64,000 nucleotides of DNA from an uncultured Burkholderiales bacterium (lineage in GTDB: Bacteria > Pseudomonadota > Gammaproteobacteria > Burkholderiales > Burkholderiaceae_C). The stretch covers positions 22,054 through 86,053 of the forward strand of contig CAITYM010000087.1 of assembly GCA_903896615.1 (NCBI GenBank), written 5' to 3'. Position numbers and translations under genes: made by a program. Of this stretch, positions 9,793 to 19,838 are shown one piece after another. The number at the start of each line of letters is the position of its first letter. The first letter of the stretch is position 1. A model generated the notes under the pieces. That model was not told where the DNA came from, did no database searches, and was given only the letters and a program-made list of their open reading frames with translations.

Positions 9793-11388
9793 ATGAATAA
9801 ATTTAAATTTATAGCATCGACAAAGGCTCAGACCCTTAAACAAAAAATAATACCGATTAGCGTATCTGTTTGCCTCATTTTCAGCAGTGTAACCCTCAAT
9901 GCGCAATACGCCTCAGGGCGACTTCCAAGTTTAGGGGAGAACACGGAGATGACGCTAGGTGAGGAGCTGAAAATCGGGCAATCTGTTGTTCGCGAAATTG
10001 TTAAAGATCCTGATTATGTTGATGACCCAGTGCTGGTTGAATATGTGGATACGATTTGGAGAAACTTACGAGAAACATCACTCAACAAGGGATATTTAAA
10101 TCAAGATTTAAACGATAGATTTGCATGGGAAGTTTTGTTGATCAGAGATAAAACAGTAAATGCTTTCGCATTGCCTGGTGGGTTTATGGGCGTTCATCTC
10201 GGTTTGATATCAACCGTATCAAATAAGGACGAATTAGCATCTGTGTTAGGTCATGAACTGAGTCATATTTCGCAAAGACACATAGCTCGCATGATGGCAA
10301 AACAAAGCCAACAAACGCCACTTCTCTTAGGTGCAATGTTGTTGGGTTTGATAGCTGCCAGTAGAAGTCCAAATGCTGCAGGTGCGATGATTATGGGGGG
10401 ACAGGCTGGAGCAATGCAAACCCAGCTTAATTTTTCACGGGATATGGAGCGGGAGGCTGACCGAGTTGGTTTTTCGGTCATGGAACAAGCAGGATACGAC
10501 CCAGTGGGGTTTGTGACAATGTTTCAAAAATTAGAGCAAGCCTCAAGATTAAATGACAACGGAGGTTTTCCGTATCTTAGAAGTCATCCATTAACCACAG
10601 AGCGCATTGCTGATATGCAAGGGCGCATGCCCGTTAGCAGCTTAATGACGGCAAAGCCTATGAGCTTAGAGCACGCCATGATTTCTGCGCGTGCAAAGGT
10701 TTTGGTGAACCCAGAGCCCGATGAACAGCATTTCTTTAGTGCACAGGCCAACGCATCAGGTGCCAATGGACTCAGTAACATCACTTTGTTGAAAAGTAAC
10801 ACCCCGCTTTGGTTATCCACTTTATATGCTGGGGCACTTGCTGATATTCACTTAAAAAACTGGATACTTGCAGAAAAACATTTGCAGGAAATTACCCCCC
10901 TTGTGGCAAAAGATCCTGCAGCTCACAAGTTACTGATTTACTTAAAAGCAGAACTTGAATCTGCAAAAGGCAATCCCAGTGGCGCTATCAATTTAGTTCA
11001 AGGACTGCCAAAATCCCGCACTCAAATACTAATGCTAAACCAATATCGCAATGCAACGCACACTGTAGAGGAAGCCAAATTGGTAACGGATAGTCTGCAA
11101 GTTTGGTTGTCGCAAAATCCAAGAGATGCCCTTGCGTGGGAGCTTATGTCCCAAGCTCTGTTTGCGATTGGTAACACAATTGGTGGAATACGAGCCGATG
11201 CAGAATCTCAGGCCGCGCACTGGGACTTTGCCTCAGCCGTAGATCGCTTAAAAGCTGCCCAAGACTTAACGCACCAAATGGCAAGTCAAAGTGGACTAGA
11301 TGCCACGGCGCAATTTGAGGCATCGATTGTAGATGTGAGGCTTAGAAACTTAGAGGGGGCGAGGAAAGAACAAGCGCTCGAGCGCTGA
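9793..11388 (+). CDS. M48 family metalloprotease with C-terminal repeats, BepA-like
   Basis: NAFALPGGFMGVHLGLI...ELASVLGHELSHISQRH zinc site; DMEREADRVGF; helical repeat-like C-terminus. Confidence 0.9.
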   Translation: MNKFKFIASTKAQTLKQKIIPISVSVCLIFSSVTLNAQYASGRLPSLGENTEMTLGEELKIGQSVVREIVKDPDYVDDPVLVEYVDTIWRNLRETSLNKGYLNQDLNDRFAWEVLLIRDKTVNAFALPGGFMGVHLGLISTVSNKDELASVLGHELSHISQRHIARMMAKQSQQTPLLLGAMLLGLIAASRSPNAAGAMIMGGQAGAMQTQLNFSRDMEREADRVGFSVMEQAGYDPVGFVTMFQKLEQASRLNDNGGFPYLRSHPLTTERIADMQGRMPVSSLMTAKPMSLEHAMISARAKVLVNPEPDEQHFFSAQANASGANGLSNITLLKSNTPLWLSTLYAGALADIHLKNWILAEKHLQEITPLVAKDPAAHKLLIYLKAELESAKGNPSGAINLVQGLPKSRTQILMLNQYRNATHTVEEAKLVTDSLQVWLSQNPRDALAWELMSQALFAIGNTIGGIRADAESQAAHWDFASAVDRLKAAQDLTHQMASQSGLDATAQFEASIVDVRLRNLEGARKEQALER

Positions 11389-11712
11389 GTCAATCACGAT
11401 ACCAATACTAGAGTACAACATCGAGCCGATAAGAGCATTGCCAAAACCAATGACTTCAAAGCCTTCTAGAAATGAAGATGCCATCCAAAATACGACTGCA
11501 TTGATGACAAATAGAAAAAGCCCCATACTCAAAAGGGTGACAGGTAGTGTGAGAATTAATAAAACAGGCCTAACAACTAAATTAAGAAGACCAATAACCA
11601 AGGATGCCCATAAAGCAGAGCTAAATCCGTTCACAATAATGCCTTGGTCAAATCGAGAAAGAGCGAGTAAAGCAGCAGCGCTAAGAAACCATTTTGCAAA
11701 AATTTTAATCAT
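11350..11712 (-). CDS. Phage holin family (Phage_holin_4_2-like) membrane protein
   Basis: Multi-TM protein: ALWASLVIGLLNLVVRPVLLILTLPVTLLSMGLFLFVINAVVFWMASSFLEGFEV. Confidence 0.8.
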   Translation of the reverse strand: MIKIFAKWFLSAAALLALSRFDQGIIVNGFSSALWASLVIGLLNLVVRPVLLILTLPVTLLSMGLFLFVINAVVFWMASSFLEGFEVIGFGNALIGSMLYSSIGIVIDSALERLFFPRPL

Positions 11713-11836
11713 GTGCAGATATTAGCTCATATTTAGAAGTTAAAAATAAGTAATACTCCAATAAAAATCAACAACACAGAAATTATTTAAAATAAAAAAC
11801 AGTTATGACTGTTAAACGGCTATCATCCCCGTCACC

Positions 11837-12268
11837 ATGAGCACTATACACATTACAGATATCGAAGCGGCGATAAACTACTGGAGAGAAATTACGCCAT
11901 CTAGTGACGGCATCACTTTATCTCGCGAGGTCCGCGCACTCGCAAAAGTATATGCGCTGATGGTCTATTTCAAGGAAGAAGAAGTTGCAGTGAATGGCTT
12001 TCCAAAGCTTGCCTATCAAGCGTGGTTAAGTTGGTATGAAAGTACCCCAGATACTCCTTGTATTGCTATTTGCTCAACGAGTCAGGGGGATCCACTGTGC
12101 AAGGGTTGCGGGCGAACCTTTGAAGAGGTTCAGTTGTGGACAGAGTTAACTGCCCCGCAAAAAAGGATGGTTTGGAAAAGAATTACACAAGAGGGCTCAT
12201 CTTGGCGATTTAACCGTTATTCAGAAAGAGCAGCGGAGTCACTTGCAAAATCACAAGACTCACGTTAA
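11837..12268 (+). CDS. DUF3717/DUF1289 domain protein
   Basis: N-terminal ITDIEAAINYWREITPSSDG...VYALMVYF resembles DUF3717; PDTPCIAICSTSQGDPLCKGCGRTFEEV...W matches DUF1289 Cys pattern. Confidence 0.75.
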   Translation: MSTIHITDIEAAINYWREITPSSDGITLSREVRALAKVYALMVYFKEEEVAVNGFPKLAYQAWLSWYESTPDTPCIAICSTSQGDPLCKGCGRTFEEVQLWTELTAPQKRMVWKRITQEGSSWRFNRYSERAAESLAKSQDSR

Positions 12269-12325
12269 AGAATTTATATGGCCATCGCCGGGTTCGATTG
12301 CTTATCCGCGCATTGCGGCAAGACC

Positions 12326-13747
12326 TTAAATACTCCGAGCCAGTGACTCCGCCAATCCTGTGTATTCAGAAGGGGTGAGCTTTAAGAGCCGATTTTTTTC
12401 TGGTGTTGGGATGTTTAGACTTTGAATTAAAGGATGAAGGTCTGAGGGACCAATCACCTTACCTCTAGTGGCTTCCTTAAGTTGCTCATAGGCTCCTTCG
12501 AGCCCAAAGCGACGCATTACTGTTTGGATGGGTTCGGCGAGCACCTCCCAGGCATTGTCTAAATCTTTTGCGATAGCTTGTGGATTGATTTCAAGCTTTG
12601 CTTGACCTGCTAATAAGGATTGGTACGCGAGCACAGCGTATCCAATGGCAACCCCCATGTTTCTGAGTACAGTGGAATCGGTTAAGTCACGTTGCCATCT
12701 ACTAATAGGTAGTTTTGCACTAAGGTGATTCAGTAAAGCATTGGACAAGCCAAGGTTACCTTCGGCATTTTCAAAGTCAATGGGATTAACTTTATGAGGC
12801 ATTGTGGATGAGCCAATTTCACCTGCTTTAAGCTTTTGTTTGAAGTAGCCCAATGAGACATACCCCCAAACATCACGAGCCCAATCAATCAAAATAGTAT
12901 TGGTTCTAGATATTGCATCAAACAGTTCTGCCATGTAGTCATGTGGCTCAATTTGAATGGTGAAATCTTGTTGGTGCAATCCAAGTCCAAAAAAAGCCAA
13001 ATCATCTTTTTGGTGAACGGGAGATTCAATAACGCGTTTACTAAAACCATGCCAATCGAAATCGGGCCAAGCCGCAAGATGAGCGTTGTAATTACCAACA
13101 GCTCCATTCATTTTTGCCATTATTTTTACATCAGCAATCTTCACTCTCGCCTTCATCAGGCGGGAGACTACGTTAGCGATTTCCTTGCCAACTGTAGTTG
13201 GGCTAGCCGTTTGCCCGTGTGTGCGACTAAGCATGGGCAATGCCGCAAGTTGATGAGCCATTGATTTGAGTTGGTCAATCAGCTGGTCCAAATAATTCAA
13301 GACTACAGATTCTCTTAAGGCGCTTAGTTGCAGGGCGTGACTGGTGTTGTTGATGTCCTCACTGGTGCAGGCAAAATGAATGAATTCACTAGCACGGGTG
13401 AGTTCAGTGCGAATGCTCTCACTAAGACTTGGCTTTTGGCATTGATTTTTAAGCCAATACTCAACAGCTTTCACATCATGATTGGTAGTCTTTTCAATTT
13501 CTTTGATCTCCAAAGCATCAGAGGCCGAAAAGCCCGCTATCCAGCTTCTCATCTCAATACGTGCTTCTTTGCTGAAGGGCTTAAATTCAGGCATTCCAGC
13601 ATCACTTAGGGCTATAAACCAGGTGATTTCGACTTGCACCCTGCATTTGAAAAAGCCTTGCTCGCTCATGAGTGGGCGAACAGTAGCAAGTTTGGTGTGG
13701 TAACGCCCGTCAAGGGGGGATAAAGCAGAAATATAGTGTTGGTTCAT
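12326..13747 (-). CDS. purB: Adenylosuccinate lyase
   Basis: ALSPLDGRYHTKL...TRTHGQTASPTTVGKE-type region; GSSTMPHKVNPIDFENAEGNLGLSNALL. Confidence 0.96.
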   Translation of the reverse strand: MNQHYISALSPLDGRYHTKLATVRPLMSEQGFFKCRVQVEITWFIALSDAGMPEFKPFSKEARIEMRSWIAGFSASDALEIKEIEKTTNHDVKAVEYWLKNQCQKPSLSESIRTELTRASEFIHFACTSEDINNTSHALQLSALRESVVLNYLDQLIDQLKSMAHQLAALPMLSRTHGQTASPTTVGKEIANVVSRLMKARVKIADVKIMAKMNGAVGNYNAHLAAWPDFDWHGFSKRVIESPVHQKDDLAFFGLGLHQQDFTIQIEPHDYMAELFDAISRTNTILIDWARDVWGYVSLGYFKQKLKAGEIGSSTMPHKVNPIDFENAEGNLGLSNALLNHLSAKLPISRWQRDLTDSTVLRNMGVAIGYAVLAYQSLLAGQAKLEINPQAIAKDLDNAWEVLAEPIQTVMRRFGLEGAYEQLKEATRGKVIGPSDLHPLIQSLNIPTPEKNRLLKLTPSEYTGLAESLARSI

Positions 13748-13837
13748 ATGCAGATTTTAGAGGCTATAAGCCTTGCTTGTTGTTTTCTCGCAAGACTTAA
13801 GGACTAAAATAGGCGTAATACTTTAGAACGATAAAAG

Positions 13838-14449
13838 ATGAAACTCATTGGAACGACTGCGAGCCCTTACGTGCGCAAAGTGCGCATCGTTATGGCAGAA
13901 AAAAAACTAGATTATGAATTCTTGATTGATGATGTATGGGCAAGTGACACTGCAATTCAAGCTTCTAACCCCCTAGGCAAGGTGCCTTGTTTGGTGATGG
14001 AAGGGGGCGAAGCACTGTTTGATTCCCGAGTTATTGTGGAATATTTGGACACATTGTCGCCAGTCGGTAAGCTAATTCCACCCTCGGGACGTGAGCGCGC
14101 AGAGGTTAAAACTTGGGAAGCACTTGCGGATGGCTTATTAGATGCAAGTATTTTGGCCCGTTTAGAAGAGCACTGGGCAGGTCGAACGGATTCCGAGCGC
14201 TCAAATGCCTGGATTCAAAGACAAATGGCGAAAGTAAATGCTTGTTTAAAGTCTTTTGGCGAAGCGCTTGGGGATAAACCATTTTGCGTCGGGAATCACT
14301 TAAGTCTGGCAGACATTGCGGTCGGTTGTGCATTGGGATATCTTGATTTTAGATTTCCTAAAATCAAATGGCGGGAGGATCACCCTAATTTGGGAGTCTA
14401 TTTCGAAAAACTTATGCACAGACCTAGTTTTTTAGACTCAGCACCATAG
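13838..14449 (+). CDS. Glutathione S-transferase family protein
   Basis: MKLIGTTASPYVRKVRIVMAEKKLDYEF...NPLGKVPCL...FDSRVIVEYLD thioredoxin-fold N-domain. Confidence 0.9.
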   Translation: MKLIGTTASPYVRKVRIVMAEKKLDYEFLIDDVWASDTAIQASNPLGKVPCLVMEGGEALFDSRVIVEYLDTLSPVGKLIPPSGRERAEVKTWEALADGLLDASILARLEEHWAGRTDSERSNAWIQRQMAKVNACLKSFGEALGDKPFCVGNHLSLADIAVGCALGYLDFRFPKIKWREDHPNLGVYFEKLMHRPSFLDSAP

Positions 14450-14475
14450 AAATTAAAAGTAAGTAATATTAATTG

Positions 14476-14931
14476 TTACGGGGGTGCACTGGATCTTTTC
14501 TTGATCCAGCGGAAAAAACCGCCAATACCCCGGATCTTTTCATAAATCTCCTCAGCCGGATCCCAATAATCACGGTGGGACATGATTTTAATAAAACCTT
14601 GCGCGTCAATCTCAAATAACAGATGTGTGCTGCCTCTAACGGTGAAGATAGTCTTGGGGGTCGATTTAAGAGAAAAGGAAAAATCCCAACATAAAAAAGC
14701 TTGATGTGAATCATTGATCTTATGCGTTACGGAAAATTTGGGGTGAACCAAGGTATCAAACATATGGCTAAAAATATTTTTGATTGCACTTGTGCCCGAA
14801 ACTTGATTGAAGGGATCTTTGAAACTTGCCGTATCGGTATAAAAAAAATCTAAACGGGACAGATCAATTGGTTTTAAATACTCATAAAAATTTACCAGTT
14901 CATTAGTAAAAGATTCGGGAGATTGATACAT
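14476..14931 (-). CDS. Nuclear transport factor 2 / SnoaL-like family protein
   Basis: 151 aa: YEYLKPIDLSRLDFFYTDTASFKDPFNQVSG...HPKFSVTHKINDSHQAFLCWDFSF...HLLFEIDAQGFIKIMSHRDYWDPAEEIYEKI. Confidence 0.75.
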   Translation of the reverse strand: MYQSPESFTNELVNFYEYLKPIDLSRLDFFYTDTASFKDPFNQVSGTSAIKNIFSHMFDTLVHPKFSVTHKINDSHQAFLCWDFSFSLKSTPKTIFTVRGSTHLLFEIDAQGFIKIMSHRDYWDPAEEIYEKIRGIGGFFRWIKKRSSAPP

Positions 14932-14934
14932 CGT

Positions 14935-15702
14935 TTAAAGTCCGGTAAATTTAGAAACTATCGCAAAGTAAAGACGGTAGGGAAGTATTCGCAAGAGTTT
15001 TAAAAAACGAGAAAATCTTTTGGGAAAATGGATTTCAAAATCACCCCGCTCAAAACCGTAAATTATCTCTTTAGCAGCTAAATCTGCAGTAATTAAAGCA
15101 GGCATATGAAATGAATTTTGAGCTGTAAGAGGCGTTTCTACAAATCCAGGATTTATGATGCTCACTCCTACACCACTAGGGTGTAAATCTAAATACAAAA
15201 CCTCGGCAAGGTGAATTAAAGCAGCTTTAGTAGGACCGTAAGCAAGACTTTTAGGCAGACCCGAGTAACCCGCTACGCTAGAAATAAAGGCTATATGTCC
15301 ACTTCTTTGATGCGTCAATGTGGGTAAACAAGCACCTAGTAAATTCAACGCGCCAAGGTAATTAATCTCCAAGTGCTTACGGGATTCGTCTAAGTTGAAA
15401 TCTTGAGCTCTCATGGGTGAGTAATGCCCCGCGCAATAAATAATCAGATCAATGGCTAGATTTTCTGATAGCTTTTGAAACGCAAGTGAAAGGGCGGCGG
15501 GCTGAGTTACATCCAAAGCAAAGGCTTGGGAGTTAGGATGGGTGTTTACAAAGTCATTTAAAAGATTTTCACTGCGTGCAGAGACACTTACCTTCGCATT
15601 CAGGGATGTCAGTAGTTTAGCAAGCGCGAGACCGATACCACTAGAGGCGCCAATAATCCAAACATGTTTGTGGTGCCAGTCTTTAAGTGGGGGATTCATC
15701 AT
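14935..15702 (-). CDS. SDR family NAD(P)-dependent oxidoreductase
   Basis: VWIIGASSGIGLALAKLL Rossmann motif; IAFISSVAGYSGLPKSLAYGPTKAAL (S-Y-K). Confidence 0.92.
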   Translation of the reverse strand: MMNPPLKDWHHKHVWIIGASSGIGLALAKLLTSLNAKVSVSARSENLLNDFVNTHPNSQAFALDVTQPAALSLAFQKLSENLAIDLIIYCAGHYSPMRAQDFNLDESRKHLEINYLGALNLLGACLPTLTHQRSGHIAFISSVAGYSGLPKSLAYGPTKAALIHLAEVLYLDLHPSGVGVSIINPGFVETPLTAQNSFHMPALITADLAAKEIIYGFERGDFEIHFPKRFSRFLKLLRILPYRLYFAIVSKFTGL

Positions 15703-15782
15703 AGGGTCAAAATCCGGTTATGTAGAAAAAGTAAGCATTAAAAAGTAATTAACAAACAGGGGCTCAATAAGTAAGAGTGTGT

Positions 15783-16340
15783 TCAAGTGGAGCGTTTGGT
15801 AAATGAAAGTGCTACTTCCCCTAATTGAATACCAAATTTAGACATCACTGCTTTGTTGAGCATTACGCGATCATTCATTTGAAACATCCAATCATCAAAC
15901 TGCACATTCCAAATACTTTCTCCAACTGGCAGCGCAAGTGTGTAATTCCAGTGAAATGCATTTCCTCGGCTCTGACCAGATGCAACGCCAATCACATCCC
16001 CTGCTACGCCGGAGTAGTTGTCATTGCCAAGATGAGTTAAAGTCCAAACGCGTTTTTGTTTTGTTCCGTCTGAATATGCAAAATCTTCATCTAAGGTGCC
16101 CGTCTCTCCGGCCCAGGAGCAATTCATGACCACAGTGAAACGCTTGATGACTTTCCCAGATCTGTCTGTGAAAATGCCCCAAGCATCTATAACTCCGTTA
16201 AAGTAATTTTTTAAGTTTAATTTGGGGACCTCCATGGCGTAGTCTTCAACACTGGGTGCTGCACATCCACTGAGGCCAAGGAGCGCTGAAGTCGAACTGA
16301 GTCCAAGTGCAGTGTTGAGTAAATATCTTCTGTTAAACAT
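15783..16340 (-). CDS. DUF3833-type lipoprotein-like protein
   Basis: Lipobox-like LLGLSGCAAP; YFNGVIDAWGIFTDRSGKVIKRFTVVMNCSWAGETGTLDEDFAYSDG. Confidence 0.75.
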   Translation of the reverse strand: MFNRRYLLNTALGLSSTSALLGLSGCAAPSVEDYAMEVPKLNLKNYFNGVIDAWGIFTDRSGKVIKRFTVVMNCSWAGETGTLDEDFAYSDGTKQKRVWTLTHLGNDNYSGVAGDVIGVASGQSRGNAFHWNYTLALPVGESIWNVQFDDWMFQMNDRVMLNKAVMSKFGIQLGEVALSFTKRST

Positions 16341-16354
16341 AATGAGTGATTTTG

Positions 16355-17590
16355 TTAGGCGATGCTTTTCTGAAGTGTAAATTGAATAACGTCTAGATTT
16401 TTTTGGTTAAATCCGGCTTCACAATAGCAAAGATAAAACTCCCATGTTTTCATAAAGGCATTGTCAAATCCGAGTTGCAAAACCTTATCAGTTTCGGCTA
16501 AAAATATGCGTCGCCATTCATTAAGCGTTACCGCATAATCTAATCCAAAACAAAATTCATCTAAAACTTCCAAACCATTTGCTTGGGCAAGTTCTCTAAA
16601 GGTAGACGGGCAGGGGAGGCAACCACCAGGGAAAATATATTGCTGAATAAAGTCAGTACCTTTAATGTATTGGTCAAATAGCGAATCGTCAATCACAATT
16701 GTTTGTATACAAGCTCGTCCGCCAGGCTTTAGCAGGCGATTGACGTTTTGAAAATATGTAGACCAATACTCTTTACCTACTGCTTCAAACATTTCAATTG
16801 AGACGATTGCGTCAAATTGAGGATCTTTAATATCCCTGTAATCTTGTAAGCGCAGATCTGCATTGAGTTTCTTTTGCGCAAGACGCTGTTGTGCAAAAGT
16901 AAGTTGTGAAGGACTTAAAGTCACACCCGTATGTTTAGATTGAAAATCGTGGACCACAACTTCAGCCAAGCTTCCCCAACCACATCCAATTTCTAGAATA
17001 TTTTGCTCCGCCCCTTTTTCTAGCCCAATCATGCGACATGCTCGTTGAATTTTTGCGAGTTGAGCTTGTTCTAATGAAATATCCTTAGATGCCCCATAAA
17101 GCCCCGAGGAGTAAGTCATTGAGGGATCAAGCCATATTTGGTAAAAGGAGTTGCCTAGGTCGTAGTGCGCGTGTATGTTTTTAGAGCTATTGGCACGGTT
17201 ATTTCTTCTAGTCCAGTGCTTAATTTGATAATAAAGTCGACCAACCCAAGTGCCGTAAATAATTTTGTCAATGGCGCGCCTGTTTGAGATAAAGATCTCC
17301 ATTAACTGGGTGAGATCCGATGTCTCCCAATCGCCGTCTATAAAAGACTCAGCGAAACCGATGTCTCCAGATTTAAGTGCTTTTTGAAATACGTTCCAAT
17401 TTTTGACAATTAAATTGGCGCGTTGCCCCTCTGAGTGATTCTGACCAAAACTAAACTTAAGACCATTTGGAAGAGTCAAGTCTAAACACCCGTGTGAGAG
17501 GTGTCTCAGCATTTTTAAAACAGTTCTGGCAGGTCCAGGAGCATCAGATAAGTCAAGATTAGGCGTCGAGTTAGAAGAAGATATCTGCAT
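16355..17590 (-). CDS. Cyclopropane-fatty-acyl-phospholipid synthase family SAM methyltransferase
   Basis: HAHYDLGNSFYQIWLDPSMTYSSGLY...ILEIGCGWGSLAE...VSIEMFEAVGKEYWSTYF...DFIQQYIFPGGCLPC. Confidence 0.93.
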   Translation of the reverse strand: MQISSSNSTPNLDLSDAPGPARTVLKMLRHLSHGCLDLTLPNGLKFSFGQNHSEGQRANLIVKNWNVFQKALKSGDIGFAESFIDGDWETSDLTQLMEIFISNRRAIDKIIYGTWVGRLYYQIKHWTRRNNRANSSKNIHAHYDLGNSFYQIWLDPSMTYSSGLYGASKDISLEQAQLAKIQRACRMIGLEKGAEQNILEIGCGWGSLAEVVVHDFQSKHTGVTLSPSQLTFAQQRLAQKKLNADLRLQDYRDIKDPQFDAIVSIEMFEAVGKEYWSTYFQNVNRLLKPGGRACIQTIVIDDSLFDQYIKGTDFIQQYIFPGGCLPCPSTFRELAQANGLEVLDEFCFGLDYAVTLNEWRRIFLAETDKVLQLGFDNAFMKTWEFYLCYCEAGFNQKNLDVIQFTLQKSIA

Positions 17591-17674
17591 AAAACTACAA
17601 AAGCTAATTAATTTAAGTTGGTTGATAAATAAATGAACAATTGAAATTCATTTTGCCTGACTTTAAGCGAGCTC

Positions 17675-18466
17675 CTATAAAGTAGGGGTAATTCGGTTTA
17701 CTGGAGGTTTGGGTTTGGTATAAAACGGAACCTTTTTAAACCAAAGCTTTAGTGCTTGCCAATGAATTCTAAAAACTACCATAAAAGTCATGAGTGGGTA
17801 TCCAAAGAGCGCCTTGCGACGACTAGCAAGGGTGAGCGGGTAAAGGGCGCCACTTACGCTAGTATGAATTAAAACCCCTTTTTCGTCCTCGTAATCGATT
17901 CGAACTACGGTATGCGCAGGCTTAGAATTTGTCTCAGGAGTTCGTAAAAAACGAAAACGGTATTGTCCCAATACTTCACAAAAAGGGGAAACGTGAAACT
18001 CTTTATGTGCCAATAAATCTTTACCGTAAACAGGATTTTTAATTAAATAAAAATGTCTTTCGCCAAAAGTATTGTTAACTTCAGCAACAATAACTCTTAG
18101 TTGTCCCTTTGCATTGTGCCCATACCAAAAGCTAACGGGTTTAAATGCGTAACCAAAAACTCGCGGGTAAGTATGTAACCAAATTTCGCCGTCTATACCT
18201 GTCACTCCTTCACTTTTAAGCAAGTCCTCAAACCAGCCAAGGGCTCCTCCCTGAGTCGCGTCTCTGCCATCTCCGTGGTCTATATCGTAAAAGCTCAAAG
18301 ACCCTTTGGCGTTCCAGGTTAAAACTGGCTTTAGTGTTTCTATATGTTGAGGCGCACTTAAGTAACGCATCGGTAAGAGTAGAAAATAAGTAGCGTACGT
18401 AAAAGTGTTCTTGCTCGGTCGACTCCTTTGATGGCGGACTTGACCAAATCCTATTTTTGCACTCAC
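17675..18466 (-). CDS. DUF1365 domain-containing protein
   Basis: GFGQVRHQRSRPSKNTFTYATYFLLLPM...HTYPRVFGYAFKPVSFWYGH...FGERHFYLI...KEFHVSPFCEVLGQYRFRF. Confidence 0.9.
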   Translation of the reverse strand: MSAKIGFGQVRHQRSRPSKNTFTYATYFLLLPMRYLSAPQHIETLKPVLTWNAKGSLSFYDIDHGDGRDATQGGALGWFEDLLKSEGVTGIDGEIWLHTYPRVFGYAFKPVSFWYGHNAKGQLRVIVAEVNNTFGERHFYLIKNPVYGKDLLAHKEFHVSPFCEVLGQYRFRFLRTPETNSKPAHTVVRIDYEDEKGVLIHTSVSGALYPLTLASRRKALFGYPLMTFMVVFRIHWQALKLWFKKVPFYTKPKPPVNRITPTL

Positions 18467-19809
18467 GCAGTTATGTCCTGATTACTAAGGGCCGCTAATA
18501 CTCCCCGCGCCGCCGCCTCTCCCGCCTTTAGTCCGTCTTCGTGAAATCCGTATCCAAGCCAAGCCCCAGCGTACCAGGTGTTTAAACCGCCCTGTATCGT
18601 ATGAAACTCTTGCTGAGCTTTAATGGTTGATAAATCAAATATAGGATGAGAGTAATTATAGGTTGCTGCAATTTTGGACGAGTTAATATCTCGGATGGGA
18701 TTCAATGAAACTAGGATGGGCTCAGTGAAAGGTAGAGGTTGTAATTTGTTTAAGTAGTAATGAAGGCATACCCTATCAGTTAAATTTTCGACTGGATTAA
18801 GCGGTTGTTGAATTAGTGATTTAGGTAATAAGCGAGAGCTCTCGAAATTCCAAGCAGCCCAAGCCAATTTTTTGGAAGGAAGGACACTCGAATCTTTATG
18901 CAAAATGGCAACGTTATCTTTAAACTTAAATGCGTCTAAAAGGCGGGCTTCATTATGCGAAGGCGCATCAAGTAACTTGAGCGCTTGATCAGCATGGGTT
19001 GCAATAATAATCTTGTCAAAGTCTTCCTGCCCTTTTAAAGTTGTCAACGTAATTTTGTTATCACTACGTTTGATATTTAATATTGGACAATTAAGATGAG
19101 CATTGGCAAGTTGTTTTGTTATGGCTGCTACGTACTGTTTTGCGCCTCCTGCTACGGTGAACCAACGCGGGCGATTAATGACTTGAAGTAAGCCGTGGTT
19201 GTGGCAAAAGCGAACCATAGTGGCAAGGGGGAAAGCAAGCATTTGATCTGGAGGACAACTCCAAATACAACCTAACATAGGCAGTAAATACCAATTAATA
19301 AATTCTTTGCCAAATTTATTCTGCTCAAGAAAGTGGTGGATTGGAGTCTCAAGATCAAGAGAGTTCGGCGACTGAGCTAAATTAGTTGCCAATGTGTTGA
19401 ATCTCATAACATCTTTCAACATTCCAAGAAAAGGCATATTCAATAAATTTAGACGTTGCGCAAATACAGAGCTCAAAGAAGTGCCACTCCATTCCAAAGT
19501 GTCAATTGAGTTCTTAGGCGCTTGAACAGAGAACGACATATCGGAATAGGCGCTAGGTATACCGAGTTCTTTGAACAAAGCAATTAATTTTGGGTATGTG
19601 CGCTCATTGAACACTAAAAAACCAGTATCCACGGGATAGCTTTGAATGCCTTGAGCTGTATGACCTTGAATATCAACTGTGTGGGTGTGTCCTCCAAAAT
19701 AGTCATTTGCTTCAAACAAACTGACCTCAATATTAGAGTGTTTGTTTAGAAAATAAGCAGCGCTAAGACCAGAGATGCCAGAACCAATAATTGCTATTCG
19801 GTATTTCAT
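18463..19809 (-). CDS. NAD(P)/FAD-dependent oxidoreductase (amine-oxidase-like)
   Basis: IAIIGSGISGLSAAYFLNKHSNIEVSLFEANDYFGGHTHTVDI dinucleotide-binding motif; 4-nt overlap with the DUF1365 gene. Confidence 0.92.
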   Translation of the reverse strand: MKYRIAIIGSGISGLSAAYFLNKHSNIEVSLFEANDYFGGHTHTVDIQGHTAQGIQSYPVDTGFLVFNERTYPKLIALFKELGIPSAYSDMSFSVQAPKNSIDTLEWSGTSLSSVFAQRLNLLNMPFLGMLKDVMRFNTLATNLAQSPNSLDLETPIHHFLEQNKFGKEFINWYLLPMLGCIWSCPPDQMLAFPLATMVRFCHNHGLLQVINRPRWFTVAGGAKQYVAAITKQLANAHLNCPILNIKRSDNKITLTTLKGQEDFDKIIIATHADQALKLLDAPSHNEARLLDAFKFKDNVAILHKDSSVLPSKKLAWAAWNFESSRLLPKSLIQQPLNPVENLTDRVCLHYYLNKLQPLPFTEPILVSLNPIRDINSSKIAATYNYSHPIFDLSTIKAQQEFHTIQGGLNTWYAGAWLGYGFHEDGLKAGEAAARGVLAALSNQDITA

Positions 19810-19838
19810 AATTTAGGAAATTTTTAGATCAGTATGGA

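Noticed and set aside
11350-11712. Holin-like gene as evidence of a prophage
   Set aside because: The Phage_holin_4_2-type family is common as a chromosomal membrane protein; no integrase, capsid, terminase or lysis genes are near.
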